Counted from the first letter of the stretch, positions 51,009 to 61,147 are shown. The stretch: DNA of 64,000 bases from Nitrosophilus alvini (GCF_015100395.1 NZ_AP022847.1:746501-810500); one strand, 5' to 3'. The notes: generated from the sequence alone by a model not told the origin. Translations and numbers: made by a program.

Positions 51009-52215
51009 ATTACTGATAATAATCTTTTCATTTTTAATGTTAAATGCTTCGGATATCGTTTTGGACAGAGCGACTATCAAAACATTCGGCAAGACACTGA
51101 ATGTAAACGCGAAAGTGGTGCAGCTTTCAAACCAGCGCCAAAACATAGTCTCCAGGATTTCAGGCCATCTGGAGCAGTACTATGTAAAACCTGGTCAAAA
51201 AGTGAAAAAAGGCGAAAAAATAGCTCTGATAAAATCTTTGGAACTTTCAAGGTTAACCGCCCATTATGTTTATCTCTCAAAGCAGCTCGAAGCTTCTCAA
51301 AAAAACCTTGAGTCCGTTAAAAAACTGTTCAAAAAAGGTCTGGCATCCAAGAAGGAACTTACAGACGAGATAATAAAAATAGCTGAAATATCTGCAAATC
51401 TGGGTACCGTAAAGTCTCAGCTCTCTTCTTTAGATATAGATCCAAAAAGCGTAAAAAAGGCGACGGACAAGTTTTTTATACACGCTCATGCCGATGGTGT
51501 TATAAGTCGCCTTCTAGTTCCTGTTCACTCAAATCTCGAAGCCAGAACTTCTATAGCCGAACTTGTAAACGAGAGCGGATATTATGCAATAGCCTATGTT
51601 GCAGTAAAAGATGCATACGATCTGGATAATGATGTAAAAGGGTGGTTAGAGATCGGTTCAAGACGATTTAAATGCAGTTTCGAACAGCTTTTGCCGAAAG
51701 TTGACGAAGAGACACAAAGAGCACAGGTGCTTTTCTGGATAGAGAGTGATAAAGAGAAACTTTTGCTTAATGCTTTCGGAGAGATGAGTATAGCAGTTAA
51801 ACCGTATAAAAAATATGTGGCTGTAAAAAGGTCGGCCCTTACAATGTTCAAAGGCGAGTGGGTTGTTTTTGTGCCTGCCGAAGAGGCTGAGTTTGTTGAG
51901 GAGTCTCACAAAGATGAAGAAGAGCATAACCACGAAGAGCATGGGAACGATCACCATGATGAAGAAGATCATGAAAAGCATACTGATCATGAAGATCATA
52001 GCAGCCATGAGATGAATGCCGATCATAAAGAGCATGATGAACATGGCCATGAAGAGGGTCCAGGATTTGTTCCTCTTGTTGTTGAGTTGTTGGCTGTTAA
52101 CGGAGATGATGTTGCTGTTGCAGGTATCAAAGCCGGTCAGGAGTATGTTTCGGAGGGAGTATATTTTGTAAAATCGCTGCTGCTCAAGTCTGAGCTTGGC
52201 GGACACGGTCATTAA
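51001..52215 (+). CDS. RND membrane-fusion protein (CzcB/CusB type) with His-rich loop
   Basis: A 404-residue periplasmic adaptor with a signal peptide, a lipoyl/barrel-sandwich region (YVKPGQKVKKGEKIALI) and an alpha-helical hairpin. At about residues 303-351 there is an insert very rich in His, Asp and Glu (EEHNHEEHGNDHHDEED and more). This likely binds divalent metal such as Zn, Ni or Co and passes it to the pump. Confidence 0.88.
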   Translation: MNKLLIIIFSFLMLNASDIVLDRATIKTFGKTLNVNAKVVQLSNQRQNIVSRISGHLEQYYVKPGQKVKKGEKIALIKSLELSRLTAHYVYLSKQLEASQKNLESVKKLFKKGLASKKELTDEIIKIAEISANLGTVKSQLSSLDIDPKSVKKATDKFFIHAHADGVISRLLVPVHSNLEARTSIAELVNESGYYAIAYVAVKDAYDLDNDVKGWLEIGSRRFKCSFEQLLPKVDEETQRAQVLFWIESDKEKLLLNAFGEMSIAVKPYKKYVAVKRSALTMFKGEWVVFVPAEEAEFVEESHKDEEEHNHEEHGNDHHDEEDHEKHTDHEDHSSHEMNADHKEHDEHGHEEGPGFVPLVVELLAVNGDDVAVAGIKAGQEYVSEGVYFVKSLLLKSELGGHGH

Positions 52216-52224
52216 GGATTTAAT

Positions 52225-55200
52225 ATGGAAAAATTTTTTAAACTGTTGATCCGATACAGGCTTCTTGTAATCGCACTTTTTATAGCGATAGCAGGGTTTG
52301 GCTATAAAGCCTATAAAGATATACCTATCGATGCTTTTCCGGACATCACCCCGAAACAGGTGGTTATCTATACAGAAAGCCCTGGAAATTCAGCACAGGA
52401 TATAGAAAAACTGATAACCTATCCTATAGAGTCGGCAATGGCAGGTTTGCCAGGAGTGAAGATGATACTTTCAAACTCTATGTTTGGACTCTCTTATGTT
52501 TCGGTGTTTTTTGAGGATGATTACGATATCTATTTTCTACGTCAACTTGTTGCTGAAAGGTTAAGAGGCGTTGATATACCAAAAGGTTGGGGTAGGCCTG
52601 TTATGGGTCCCAATACTACGGGACTTGGACAGGTATTTTGGTATGCACTTCAAGATAAAAACAAAAAATTGACACTGACGAAACTTAGAGAACTTCAAGA
52701 TTATGTTGTTGCACCTCTTTTAAAGTCGGTTGACGGAGTAGAGGAGGTGATAGGCTGGGGAGGATTTGAGAAACAGTATGAAGTGATAATAGACCCCAAA
52801 CGTCTTCAGGCTGTTGATGTGACATTTGACGATATAGTGTCTGCACTTCAAAGAAGCAATCAGGCAGTCGGCGGCCAATATCTGGAAATGAATCGAGAGC
52901 AGTATCTTATACGTGGATCCGGTCTTTATAAAAGTATAGAAGATATAAAAAACACCGTGATAAGAGCACAGGAAGCAAAAGCAGTAACAATAGGTGATGT
53001 GGCGGATGTATCTGTAGGGAAAGCCCCAAGATTTGGAGCTGTCAGCATAGATGGCGATGAGGTGATGTTCGGAATGGTTTTACAAAGAAGCGGTACAAAC
53101 GCTGCAAAAGTTGTCGAACATATCAAGGAAAAACTGCCTATCGTCAACAGAGCGCTGCCCAAAGGTGTGGAGATTAAAACCATTTACGACAGGACCGAAA
53201 TAACACACAAAGCTGTAAATACAATGACTTCGGCTCTCATGAGCGGCGCGGCTCTTGTTGCCGTTATACTCTTTTTGTTTCTGTTTGAACTCAGAAGTGC
53301 ATTTATAGTCATCGTCTCTTTGCCTCTTTCACTTCTTGTCGCTTTTTTGCTTATGGAGAAGTACGGTATAAGCGCAAATCTAATGAGCCTTAGCGGCCTT
53401 GCTATAGCAATAGGTATGATAGTTGACGGTACTATCGTTATTGTGGAAAACTGTTTCAGGATTCTTCATGACAAACCTGAGCTCTCAAAAACACAGATTA
53501 TAGCCGAAGCAACTGCAGGTGTTGCAAAACCAGTAATCTTTGCGCTGCTGATAATTTTGGCTGTTTTTATTCCTCTTTTGAGTCTCGAGGGCCTTGCCGG
53601 GAAACTATACTCACCGATGGCGATAGATATAGTTTTTGTCATGATAGGTTCTTTGGCCGTTGCACTGTTTCTTATTCCTGTTTTATCATATCTTATGTTA
53701 AAACCTGTAAAACATGCTTCAAGCCCTCTTATGAACGGTATCAAAAAACTATATCTGCCTGTTTTGGAGTTTGCGTTAAAGCATGCAAAAATAGTTGTTG
53801 TCTCGGTTACTGCTCTCTTTTTAGTGATGATGTGGCAGCTTATGCAGCAGGGACGAGAGTTTATGCCGGAACTCAATGAAGAGTCTATCATGTACCGTGT
53901 TATCGCAATACCCGGAACCGGACTGGGACAAAATGTAGATACGGCACAAAAAATAGAGAAGTATATATTAAAAAACTATAATGAGAGTGTTGACTCTGTT
54001 CTAAGTATGGTAGGGCGAAGCGAAAAAGGCGAAACCGCGCAGGCTAACTATATGGAAGTACTGTTGACGCTTAAACCGGATGTTAAAAACATCGAGGAGC
54101 TTGCGAAGAAGATGACTCATGATCTGGAAAAAAATTTTTATTATGTTCAATTTATCCCGACCCAGCCCATTGCTATGCGTATAGAAGAGCTGCTTGAAGG
54201 GGTAAAAGCTGAGCTTGCGGTAAAGATTTTCGGAGAAGATCAAAAGGTGATGAACTCTATAGCCGAACAGATTACGAAAACTCTCTCAGGTGTGGAAGGA
54301 CTCGAAAGAGTAGAGGTGGAAACTCAGCTTGGACAGGCGCAGATAGATATAAAGCCGGATTTTCTTGCTCTGTCAAGGTACGGTCTTGACGTACAAGAGG
54401 TTATGGATGTTATAAGACACGGTATAGGAGAAGAGCCTGTTACCGAAAAGATAGAGGGGGTTAGAAGATTTGGGATAGTTCCCAAGATAAAAGATGCAAA
54501 AAAAAGCATAGAAAATATAAAAGCTCTGCAGCTTCGTTCACCAAACGGTAAAATGGTCAGACTCGATGAGGTGTGCGATATAAAGGTTGTTCAGGGACCT
54601 TCTTTCATAAAGCGCGAAGACCTGAGCAGATATATGGTTATCTCTATGGAGGTTGAAGGAAGAGATGTGGCTTCATTCGTCGAGGAGGCAAATGAAAAAA
54701 TCAAAGCACAGGTAGAAATTCCTTCAGGTTACTATATCCGATGGGCAGGAGACTTTAAAAATATGCAGGAAGCCACGAAAAAACTGATGATTATTGTTCC
54801 TATTACGATTATGATTATTATTTTATTACTGTATACCGCATTCAATTCAGTTTCAAAATCGCTTTTGATTCTTCTTGGTGTTCCTTTGGGACTCATAGGA
54901 GGTATTGCCGGATTGGTTATAAGTGGAGAGTATTTGAGTGTGTCAGCTATAGTTGGTTTTATAGCGATATTTGCCATTGCGATACTCAACGGAATAGTTT
55001 TGGTCAGTTTTATTGATGAACTAAGAGCCAAGTTTCCGCATGTGGGATTGGAAGTACTCCTGAAAGATGCAACTCTTTTGCGTCTAAGGCCTGTTTTGAT
55101 GACAGCATTTACCACACTTTTCGGTATTTTACCTCTGCTTTTTGCCACGGGGGTCGGAAGCGAGATACAGTATCCTCTTTCAGTGGTCGTTGTAGGCGGA

Positions 55201-55275
55201 ATCATCAGCTCGACAATTTTGACGCTTGTTGTGCTACCCGCTCTTTATCTGCTTTTCTATAAAAAAGCACATTAA
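52225..55275 (+). CDS. Heavy-metal efflux RND pump, CzcA/CusA family
   Basis: A 1016-residue inner-membrane pump with twelve expected transmembrane helices and two large periplasmic loops. HME-RND features include PIDAFPDITPKQVVIYTESPG near the N-terminus and GMIVDGTIVIVENCFR in helix 4, which carries the proton-relay Asp. The metal cannot be assigned with confidence; the His-rich adaptor favours Zn/Co/Ni over Cu/Ag. It lies 9 bases after the adaptor gene. Confidence 0.93.
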   Translation: MEKFFKLLIRYRLLVIALFIAIAGFGYKAYKDIPIDAFPDITPKQVVIYTESPGNSAQDIEKLITYPIESAMAGLPGVKMILSNSMFGLSYVSVFFEDDYDIYFLRQLVAERLRGVDIPKGWGRPVMGPNTTGLGQVFWYALQDKNKKLTLTKLRELQDYVVAPLLKSVDGVEEVIGWGGFEKQYEVIIDPKRLQAVDVTFDDIVSALQRSNQAVGGQYLEMNREQYLIRGSGLYKSIEDIKNTVIRAQEAKAVTIGDVADVSVGKAPRFGAVSIDGDEVMFGMVLQRSGTNAAKVVEHIKEKLPIVNRALPKGVEIKTIYDRTEITHKAVNTMTSALMSGAALVAVILFLFLFELRSAFIVIVSLPLSLLVAFLLMEKYGISANLMSLSGLAIAIGMIVDGTIVIVENCFRILHDKPELSKTQIIAEATAGVAKPVIFALLIILAVFIPLLSLEGLAGKLYSPMAIDIVFVMIGSLAVALFLIPVLSYLMLKPVKHASSPLMNGIKKLYLPVLEFALKHAKIVVVSVTALFLVMMWQLMQQGREFMPELNEESIMYRVIAIPGTGLGQNVDTAQKIEKYILKNYNESVDSVLSMVGRSEKGETAQANYMEVLLTLKPDVKNIEELAKKMTHDLEKNFYYVQFIPTQPIAMRIEELLEGVKAELAVKIFGEDQKVMNSIAEQITKTLSGVEGLERVEVETQLGQAQIDIKPDFLALSRYGLDVQEVMDVIRHGIGEEPVTEKIEGVRRFGIVPKIKDAKKSIENIKALQLRSPNGKMVRLDEVCDIKVVQGPSFIKREDLSRYMVISMEVEGRDVASFVEEANEKIKAQVEIPSGYYIRWAGDFKNMQEATKKLMIIVPITIMIIILLLYTAFNSVSKSLLILLGVPLGLIGGIAGLVISGEYLSVSAIVGFIAIFAIAILNGIVLVSFIDELRAKFPHVGLEVLLKDATLLRLRPVLMTAFTTLFGILPLLFATGVGSEIQYPLSVVVVGGIISSTILTLVVLPALYLLFYKKAH

Positions 55276-55293
55276 AGAAACATCTTGAAATTT

Positions 55294-55317
55294 TCCGGCC
55301 TGCGGGCCGGATTTTTT
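55294..55317 (+). terminator. Rho-independent terminator after the RND operon
   Basis: TCCGGCC / GGCCGGA stem with a 4-base loop followed by TTTTTT, 19 bases after the pump stop. Confidence 0.8.
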
Positions 55318-55371
55318 ATCTTTTTTTAGGGAAAAAAAAGTTAGTATTCTCAAAACCTTCAAAGGGATTTT

Positions 55372-56085
55372 ATGAAGAGAATATTGGTTTTTTCTATCAT
55401 TCTTCCGCTTTTTTTGCTCTCAGCCGAGGTCGAGACAACAGAGCTAAAAACCCATACGGAACTTTCATATATTCAAACTAGCGGAAACACAGATACAAAA
55501 TCTTTCGGATTGGATTTCAGTGCCGAAAAAAGCTGGAAACCTCATAAAGTTACACTTGATGTGGATGCGTATTATGCAGAAAATGACGGAGATGTCAGTA
55601 AAAATGTATGGAAAAGTGAAATAAACTACTACTATTTCTTCAACGATGACCTTGAATTTGATTATCTTTTGGGATACAAAAAAGATAGATTTTCAGGTTT
55701 TGACTATCAAATGTATACAGGTCCGGGTTTGAAATACAGAGCTTTAAATCTGCCAAAGCACACACTCTTTTTGTCCGGAAACGTGCTTTATTCGGTTGAT
55801 AAAATAAAAGAAGCGGGTACTGATAGTTACGCTTCCTGGAGAGCGGGACTAGACTATGAGTATAGAATCGTTGAAAATCTGAAATTTAAAGAAGAGGCAA
55901 ATATAAGAAGCCAGTTTTCGGACTTGAAAAACTATTTTGTATATTCCAAATCTTCTATAGAATCGAAAATAAACGACCATTTTTCCCTGGGCGTAAGTTA
56001 CAAAATCGATTATAAAAACACGCCTCCCGAAGGAAAGAAAAAGAGCGACAGAACGTTTATGGTATCTTTGGTGATAGATTGGTAA
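55372..56085 (+). CDS. DUF481-family outer-membrane protein
   Basis: A 237-residue exported beta-barrel with the DUF481 start ELSYIQTSGNTDTKSFGLD after the signal peptide. Aromatic alternating strands continue to VSLVIDW at the end. The function of the family is not established. It converges on modC, overlapping its 3' end by 29 bases. Confidence 0.82.
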   Translation: MKRILVFSIILPLFLLSAEVETTELKTHTELSYIQTSGNTDTKSFGLDFSAEKSWKPHKVTLDVDAYYAENDGDVSKNVWKSEINYYYFFNDDLEFDYLLGYKKDRFSGFDYQMYTGPGLKYRALNLPKHTLFLSGNVLYSVDKIKEAGTDSYASWRAGLDYEYRIVENLKFKEEANIRSQFSDLKNYFVYSKSSIESKINDHFSLGVSYKIDYKNTPPEGKKKSDRTFMVSLVIDW

Positions 56086-56935
56086 GTTTGCTTATGGAAG
56101 GGGCAAAAGCTTTTGTACTTACCAGTACTGTTTCGCCTATCTCAAACTCCTTTGCCTCTTTTTCATCTAGAACCACTTCGACGATTTGCTGTCCGATTGC
56201 TATGACGGCAATGTAAATAACATCGGTCTTTATGATATCTAGCAGTTCGCCGTGAAGTGTGAATTTTTGGCTTCCTCTTGTTTTTAAAAGAATATTTTTC
56301 GGTATTCCGTCCTGAATGATTTTTCCATGATCCAACACTATGACACGATTTGCAAGACGATAAATTTCGCTTGGATCGTGAGTTACCATAATGGTAGTAG
56401 TTCCGAATTCTTTATGAAGTGTTATGATGTCATGTTGAAGCTTTCTACGCATTGCAGGATCGAGTGCTGAGAGCGGCTCGTCCATAAGCAGAAGTTTTGG
56501 CTTTTTCATAAGTGCACGGCAGAGTGACACCCGCTGTTTCTGTCCGCCGCTCAAAGTCTGAGGAAGTCTGTTTCTCAGCTCATACAGACCGGTTAGCTCC
56601 ATCAAATGCTTTGCAAGCTCTTTGTCTTTATTGACAAACAAAAGGTTCTCTTCAACACTCATATTGGAAAAAAGTGCGTAGTCTTGAAATACAAACCCGA
56701 TACCTCTCTTCTGCGGCGGAAGAAATGTTTTTGTATCCAGCCATACTTCATCTGTGACAACGATCCTGCCCGTAGCACTCTCAAGTCCTGCAAGTATCCG
56801 CAGCAGCGTCGTCTTACCGCTACCGCTTTGTCCTGCCAATGCAACAAAATCATGCTCTTTGATAGATAGTTGCACTTCTAATTCCATCTTGCCGATACTT
56901 CCCTGAAGGGTCTTATGAATATTTAGTTCGATCAT
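56057..56935 (-). CDS. modC: Molybdate ABC transporter ATPase ModC
   Basis: A 292-residue ATPase with Walker A GQSGSGKTTL (about 34-43), Q-loop FQDYALF, signature LSGGQKQRVSLCRAL and Walker B LLLMDEPLSALDP. A C-terminal TOBE/Mop-like domain follows (about 225-290). It is the last gene of the porin-modA-mop-modB-modC operon and overlaps modB by 4 bases. Confidence 0.92.
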   Translation of the reverse strand: MIELNIHKTLQGSIGKMELEVQLSIKEHDFVALAGQSGSGKTTLLRILAGLESATGRIVVTDEVWLDTKTFLPPQKRGIGFVFQDYALFSNMSVEENLLFVNKDKELAKHLMELTGLYELRNRLPQTLSGGQKQRVSLCRALMKKPKLLLMDEPLSALDPAMRRKLQHDIITLHKEFGTTTIMVTHDPSEIYRLANRVIVLDHGKIIQDGIPKNILLKTRGSQKFTLHGELLDIIKTDVIYIAVIAIGQQIVEVVLDEKEAKEFEIGETVLVSTKAFAPSISKLTNLSPKIP

Positions 56936-57618
56936 TGGGTTACTTTCATATGCCTATTTTGACTCTGATTGAACATATAAACAATCAAAAGCACTAAAAA
57001 ACTGATCGCAACCATAATAGCGCTGTAGATGTGTGCAGTTTTATAGTCCATAATCTCTACAAGCTCATATATGGCAACTGAAGCTACTTTGGTTTCGCCT
57101 GGAATTGAACCGCCGACCATAAGCACTACTCCAAATTCACCGACTGTATGGGCAAATGTGATAATAATAGCGGTCATTAAAGATGGTTTGATATTTGGCA
57201 GAGCCACGGATAGCAGGGTTTGAAGCTTGCTTTTGCCGGCAACATAGGCAGCTTCGAGCATATTTTTGTTTAAGGCTTCAAATCCGCTTTGCAGCGGCTG
57301 CACCATAAAAGGAAAGGAGTAAAAACAGCTTGCAATCACAAGACCGGTGAAGGAAAAGACCAGTTTGATACCGAAAGTCTCTTCAAAAAAAGCGCCTATC
57401 GGTGAGTTGTAGGATAGGGCATACAGGATATAAAAGCCAAGGACCGAAGGAGGCAATACGATAGGCATCGAAGTGACTGCTTCTATAACAGGTTTGAAGC
57501 GCCACTTTGTCTGGCTGAGCCACCAACTCAGAGGCAGAGCGATCACAAACAGTACCGCTGATGTTATACCTGCCAGCTTAAAAGAGAGAATAAACGGTTG
57601 AAAATCTATATCCGGCAT
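56932..57618 (-). CDS. modB: Molybdate ABC transporter permease ModB
   Basis: A 228-residue permease with about five transmembrane helices. The conserved EAA-type loop, ending AHTVGEFGVVLMVGGSIPG, contacts ModC. It forms the channel for molybdate or tungstate import. Confidence 0.93.
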   Translation of the reverse strand: MPDIDFQPFILSFKLAGITSAVLFVIALPLSWWLSQTKWRFKPVIEAVTSMPIVLPPSVLGFYILYALSYNSPIGAFFEETFGIKLVFSFTGLVIASCFYSFPFMVQPLQSGFEALNKNMLEAAYVAGKSKLQTLLSVALPNIKPSLMTAIIITFAHTVGEFGVVLMVGGSIPGETKVASVAIYELVEIMDYKTAHIYSAIMVAISFLVLLIVYMFNQSQNRHMKVTQ

Positions 57619-57626
57619 CTTTTCTC

Positions 57627-58022
57627 CTATATTTCTTCAATTATGGAAAGTTCGCTTGCCTTTATAAGTGCAACGACAATATCACCTGTCTTAAGATTCA
57701 TACGCAACGAGGATTCACGCGTGATGATGCTTTCTATCAGATGGCTTCCTATGCGCAGCTTTACGCTGCTGAGCAGCTCCCCGTTGTTGATCTGCTCAAT
57801 GGTGCAGGTTAGTTGGTTTGAGATGCTGAGTTGGCCGTCAAGATTTTTGGCAAGTGCTATATTGGTGGCCTTGACTCCCAACTTCACCCGCGAGCCTATC
57901 GTGATTGGAGTATTGAGTTCGAGTGCTACCATGCGCATAGGTTGACCTTCAAAGTCAAAAGAGACAACTGTGAGGTTATCAAGACTTTTAATATCTGTTA
58001 CTTGGGCTTTTAGGCAGTTCAT
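57627..58022 (-). CDS. Molybdenum-pterin/molybdate-binding protein with two Mop domains
   Basis: A 131-residue cytoplasmic protein made of two TOBE/Mop repeats (about 3-65 and 70-130), each with the pattern of a short strand followed by IxxGSxVxLxVKATN or LRIGSHLIESIIT. Molbindins of this kind store or buffer molybdate. It overlaps modA by 4 bases. Confidence 0.82.
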   Translation of the reverse strand: MNCLKAQVTDIKSLDNLTVVSFDFEGQPMRMVALELNTPITIGSRVKLGVKATNIALAKNLDGQLSISNQLTCTIEQINNGELLSSVKLRIGSHLIESIITRESSLRMNLKTGDIVVALIKASELSIIEEI

Positions 58023-58765
58023 TGTATTATGTATCCGTATTTTTTAAAGATAGATTTGGCTCTGTCACTTAAAACAAAATTGTAAAACGCTTTTACCTCT
58101 TTGTTGTTTGCCCCTTTTTTCAAAATCACAACTCCCTGCTTGATGGGCGTATATAGTTTGGGATCCACATCTGCCCAGTTTCCACCCTCTTTATACTTGC
58201 GCATCTTTGGGCTGTAAATGGATGATTTTGCAACAAAACCGATATCTGCTGCCGTGATAGTATAAGCAACGGTTTGGGATATTGATTCGGCATATATCAG
58301 TTTCTCTTTTACTTTGTCATATACATTGGCGTTCTTCATAGCTTCAACGGCTGCTTTTCCGTAAGGTGCGGTTTTTGGATTGGCAATCGCTATCCTTCTT
58401 ATCCTGTTTTCGGTAAGCAGATTTATGCCATTGCTGAAATCCTGTTTTTTTGTACTCAAATAGGCCAATGCCCCCTCTGCATAGACAACGGGTTTTGTCA
58501 CTGCGATTTTTTCTTTATAGAGCATTTCAGGATATTTCATATCGGCACTCATAAAAAGTTCAAAGGGCGCACCGTGTTTTATCTGAGCTGTCAGTTTACC
58601 GCTACTGCCCAGAGTTACCTGTACTTTCGTTTTTGGATGAGTTTTTGCAAATTCCGCCTTCAGCTCATCAATTGCATAGCTTACATTGGCGGCAACGGCG
58701 ATATTGATTTTGCCTGCAATTAGAGAATTTGCAATAAAAAGAAGTGCTGCAAAAAACTTTTTCAC
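58019..58765 (-). CDS. modA: Periplasmic molybdate-binding protein ModA
   Basis: A 248-residue solute-binding protein with a signal peptide (KFFAALLFIANSLIAG). ModA segments are NIAVAANVSYAIDELKAEF, VTLGSSGKLTAQIKHGAPF and FMSADMKYP. The serines and glycine of GSSGKL bind the oxyanion. It lies 9 bases after the porin gene. Confidence 0.92.
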   Translation of the reverse strand: MKKFFAALLFIANSLIAGKINIAVAANVSYAIDELKAEFAKTHPKTKVQVTLGSSGKLTAQIKHGAPFELFMSADMKYPEMLYKEKIAVTKPVVYAEGALAYLSTKKQDFSNGINLLTENRIRRIAIANPKTAPYGKAAVEAMKNANVYDKVKEKLIYAESISQTVAYTITAADIGFVAKSSIYSPKMRKYKEGGNWADVDPKLYTPIKQGVVILKKGANNKEVKAFYNFVLSDRAKSIFKKYGYIIQ

Positions 58766-58774
58766 GCCTTCCCC

Positions 58775-60256
58775 TTAAAATATATAGTTGATCTCAAATC
58801 TAGCATCCAGACTGTCGGCATCAGGCTTTTTGGTATCGTTGTATCCAAGTCTCAAGCGCCATTGCAGATTTACCATTCCAGGCAGATTTTGCACAAAACC
58901 TGCATAATAGTAGTTTTCGTCATAGTATCCTTTCTTCTCATCCGCATCAGTGTGAAGGAAAGAAAATTGCGTAAAAATTTTCTTGTAAATTCCTTTGGAA
59001 TTTGCATTTCTGACCAGTTCAATTCGGTAGCTTTTGGTATTTGCCTGCCAGTTGTAGCGAGCCATGGAGCGGGTATAGCCTGATGTGGGGAATCCTCGCC
59101 ATGGTGTGATGAGATCGGCTTCGTCAAATACATGAGTATAACCAATGTTTAGTTTATAGTTTTGATATCTGGTTACCAAGCGAGCCGCTATCATCTGCGA
59201 ATCGAGCGAATCAGCCTCTTTGTAGCCGCCGGCAGCACCGGTTTTGCCTGCAAGTGAGCCGTTGTAGGCAGCACCGCCGATTTTCCCGGCTCCCTTATCA
59301 AACTGTTTTATGTAGCGCACCCCCGGAGTCAGCGAGTATGTTCCCATATCTATTTTGTAGTTCGCCTCGGCCATAACTTCCGATATCAGTTCAGGTACGG
59401 TGTAAAAGGAGGCGTTTAGTTTTAGATTTTCAAATGTTTTGTTATGTATATCACCTGTTATCAGAGGTGCCTGCGTATCGACTCCGGCGACTTTAAGCCT
59501 GCTGTAGGTCAGCCCTTTGTGCATAGCCGAATCATCGTTTTGGCTCCACTCAGGATGCTGTAAAGAGGTCAGATTGCTGTCGCCGTACATCAGCAGAGAG
59601 TGGGTTTTGGTGTGATCGCGCAGTTTCTGTTTTGTTAGATATGCCAGACGGACTGTACTATCCGGGATGGCTTTTGTATCGATAACAATCCCGTCAAAAG
59701 TGTTTGGTATCATTTTGGTATCATTTGATTTGGTATAGAAGGTTTCAACCAATTGGCGGCCTATTTTTAGCTCAGTTTTTGATATACCTGTGTAGCGGAT
59801 ATATGCTTCGCCGAGCAGTGCCATCGACTTTTTGCCGCTGTTTATATAATCAAAACGGCTAAATAGGTCTTTTCCTGCTTTGAGTCTTTCTGCCGGGTTT
59901 TTTTCAGCATCGAAATATGCCTTGGAATAGTATAGGCCGGTTGTAAAATCGATATCGGCAAATGATGCACTCTTAAAGATAAGAGAACCGCCAACACCTG
60001 TAATAAAATGAGAGTCCTGGTTTTCTGTTTCCTTTTCCCATTTATAATAAAATGTATTTGAACGCAAGCGTCCGTAAAACATTCCTTCAGTGAACATTTG
60101 AGCGATATTATCCGCAATGCCCGGAGTTTTGTAGTAAATAAGCTGACCGTTTGTTTTAAGTGCTCGTTTGGGCAGATCTTGGGCATATAAAGCATCACTT
60201 TGCAGTGCAAGAAGAGCGGCTGCGGCAATGCTGATATATTTAAGACTGCTTCTCAT
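58775..60256 (-). CDS. OprD-like outer-membrane porin heading the molybdate operon
   Basis: A 493-residue exported barrel with a signal peptide (SIAAAALLALQSDALYAQ). The porin family start is GQLIYYKTPGIADN, and the terminal strand ends DARFEINYIF. OprD-type porins take up specific small solutes. Being first gene of the mod operon behind a ModE-type operator, it may admit molybdate or tungstate; this is an inference. No OprD protease-like residues are claimed. Confidence 0.8.
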   Translation of the reverse strand: MRSSLKYISIAAAALLALQSDALYAQDLPKRALKTNGQLIYYKTPGIADNIAQMFTEGMFYGRLRSNTFYYKWEKETENQDSHFITGVGGSLIFKSASFADIDFTTGLYYSKAYFDAEKNPAERLKAGKDLFSRFDYINSGKKSMALLGEAYIRYTGISKTELKIGRQLVETFYTKSNDTKMIPNTFDGIVIDTKAIPDSTVRLAYLTKQKLRDHTKTHSLLMYGDSNLTSLQHPEWSQNDDSAMHKGLTYSRLKVAGVDTQAPLITGDIHNKTFENLKLNASFYTVPELISEVMAEANYKIDMGTYSLTPGVRYIKQFDKGAGKIGGAAYNGSLAGKTGAAGGYKEADSLDSQMIAARLVTRYQNYKLNIGYTHVFDEADLITPWRGFPTSGYTRSMARYNWQANTKSYRIELVRNANSKGIYKKIFTQFSFLHTDADEKKGYYDENYYYAGFVQNLPGMVNLQWRLRLGYNDTKKPDADSLDARFEINYIF

Positions 60257-60288
60257 CCTTCTTCCTTTTAAAGTTTGTCGTTATTATA

Positions 60289-60310
60289 GTTATATAATTT
60301 GATATATAAC
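60289..60310 (-). promoter_or_regulatory. ModE-type operator of the porin-mod operon
   Basis: A perfect inverted repeat, GTTATATA-N6-TATATAAC, lies 33 bases upstream of the porin start, just beyond the modE stop. It matches the known ModE box pattern of TATATA half-sites six bases apart. Molybdate-bound ModE would be expected to repress the operon here. Confidence 0.8.
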
Positions 60311-60328
60311 GCTATTTATAAAAAAATA

Positions 60329-61120
60329 TCAATAGATTCCAATGATAATGCTACTTGCTTTGCAAAAAGCGACTACATCCATTTTTTCTTTGAGTCCCAG
60401 TTCATCAAGCGCTGCATTGGTCAAACCGGCACATATTGTATTGCCCCCTCTGAGGGCTACAATCACTTCGGCATTGACGCTGCCTCTGCTTATACGTTCA
60501 ACTCTGCCTGCAAAGCGATTTTCTACGCCGAGTTTTATATCGGGGTCCGTGCTGAGCATAACCGCATTGGCTTTGAAAAGTGCGGTAACTTGCGAATCGA
60601 TAGAGATGTCAAGATCTCTGAGCGAGTCGTTGGTGATCGTAGCGGTTACCGTGTCGTTACCTTGCAGCTGCAAAACCACTTCACTGTTTACAGCGCCTTT
60701 GTGGATTTTGATGACTTTTCCGGATAGTTGATTGCGTGCGCTTACGCGCATAGCCATATTTTTAAGCAGGCGCAAATGTCCATCCTTTTCATTTATTCGA
60801 AGCGACAGATTGTGCAAAAAACGTCTATGCTCTTCCTGGAGTACTTTATACGTTTCGACAACCTCTTTGCCATAGGGAGTCAGCACCGTCCCGCCGCCGC
60901 CTTTGCCGCCTGTGACACGTTCAACCAAAGGCTTTTCGGATAGGTTGTTCATAGCATCCACCGCATCCCAGGCAGCCTTGTAGCTCATCCCCATGGCTTT
61001 TGCTGCTTTGCTGATAGAGCCAGTCCTCTCTATCTGCTCAAGCAGTTCTATACGCCCTTTACCCAGGAAACTATGTTCTGATCTGCCAAGCCAAAGGCGT
61101 CCGTCAAGACTGTTTTTCAT
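60329..61120 (-). CDS. modE: Molybdate-responsive regulator ModE
   Basis: A 263-residue regulator with an N-terminal LysR-type winged helix (LLEQIERTGSISKAAKAMGMSYKAAWDAVDAMNN, about 25-58) and two C-terminal Mop/TOBE domains (about 127-195 and 199-263). The glycine-rich GGKGGGGTVLTPYG is diagnostic for ModE. It sits upstream of the mod operon in the same direction. Confidence 0.94.
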   Translation of the reverse strand: MKNSLDGRLWLGRSEHSFLGKGRIELLEQIERTGSISKAAKAMGMSYKAAWDAVDAMNNLSEKPLVERVTGGKGGGGTVLTPYGKEVVETYKVLQEEHRRFLHNLSLRINEKDGHLRLLKNMAMRVSARNQLSGKVIKIHKGAVNSEVVLQLQGNDTVTATITNDSLRDLDISIDSQVTALFKANAVMLSTDPDIKLGVENRFAGRVERISRGSVNAEVIVALRGGNTICAGLTNAALDELGLKEKMDVVAFCKASSIIIGIY

Positions 61121-61147
61121 ACTGCTCCGATACAGTGTTCTTCTTTA

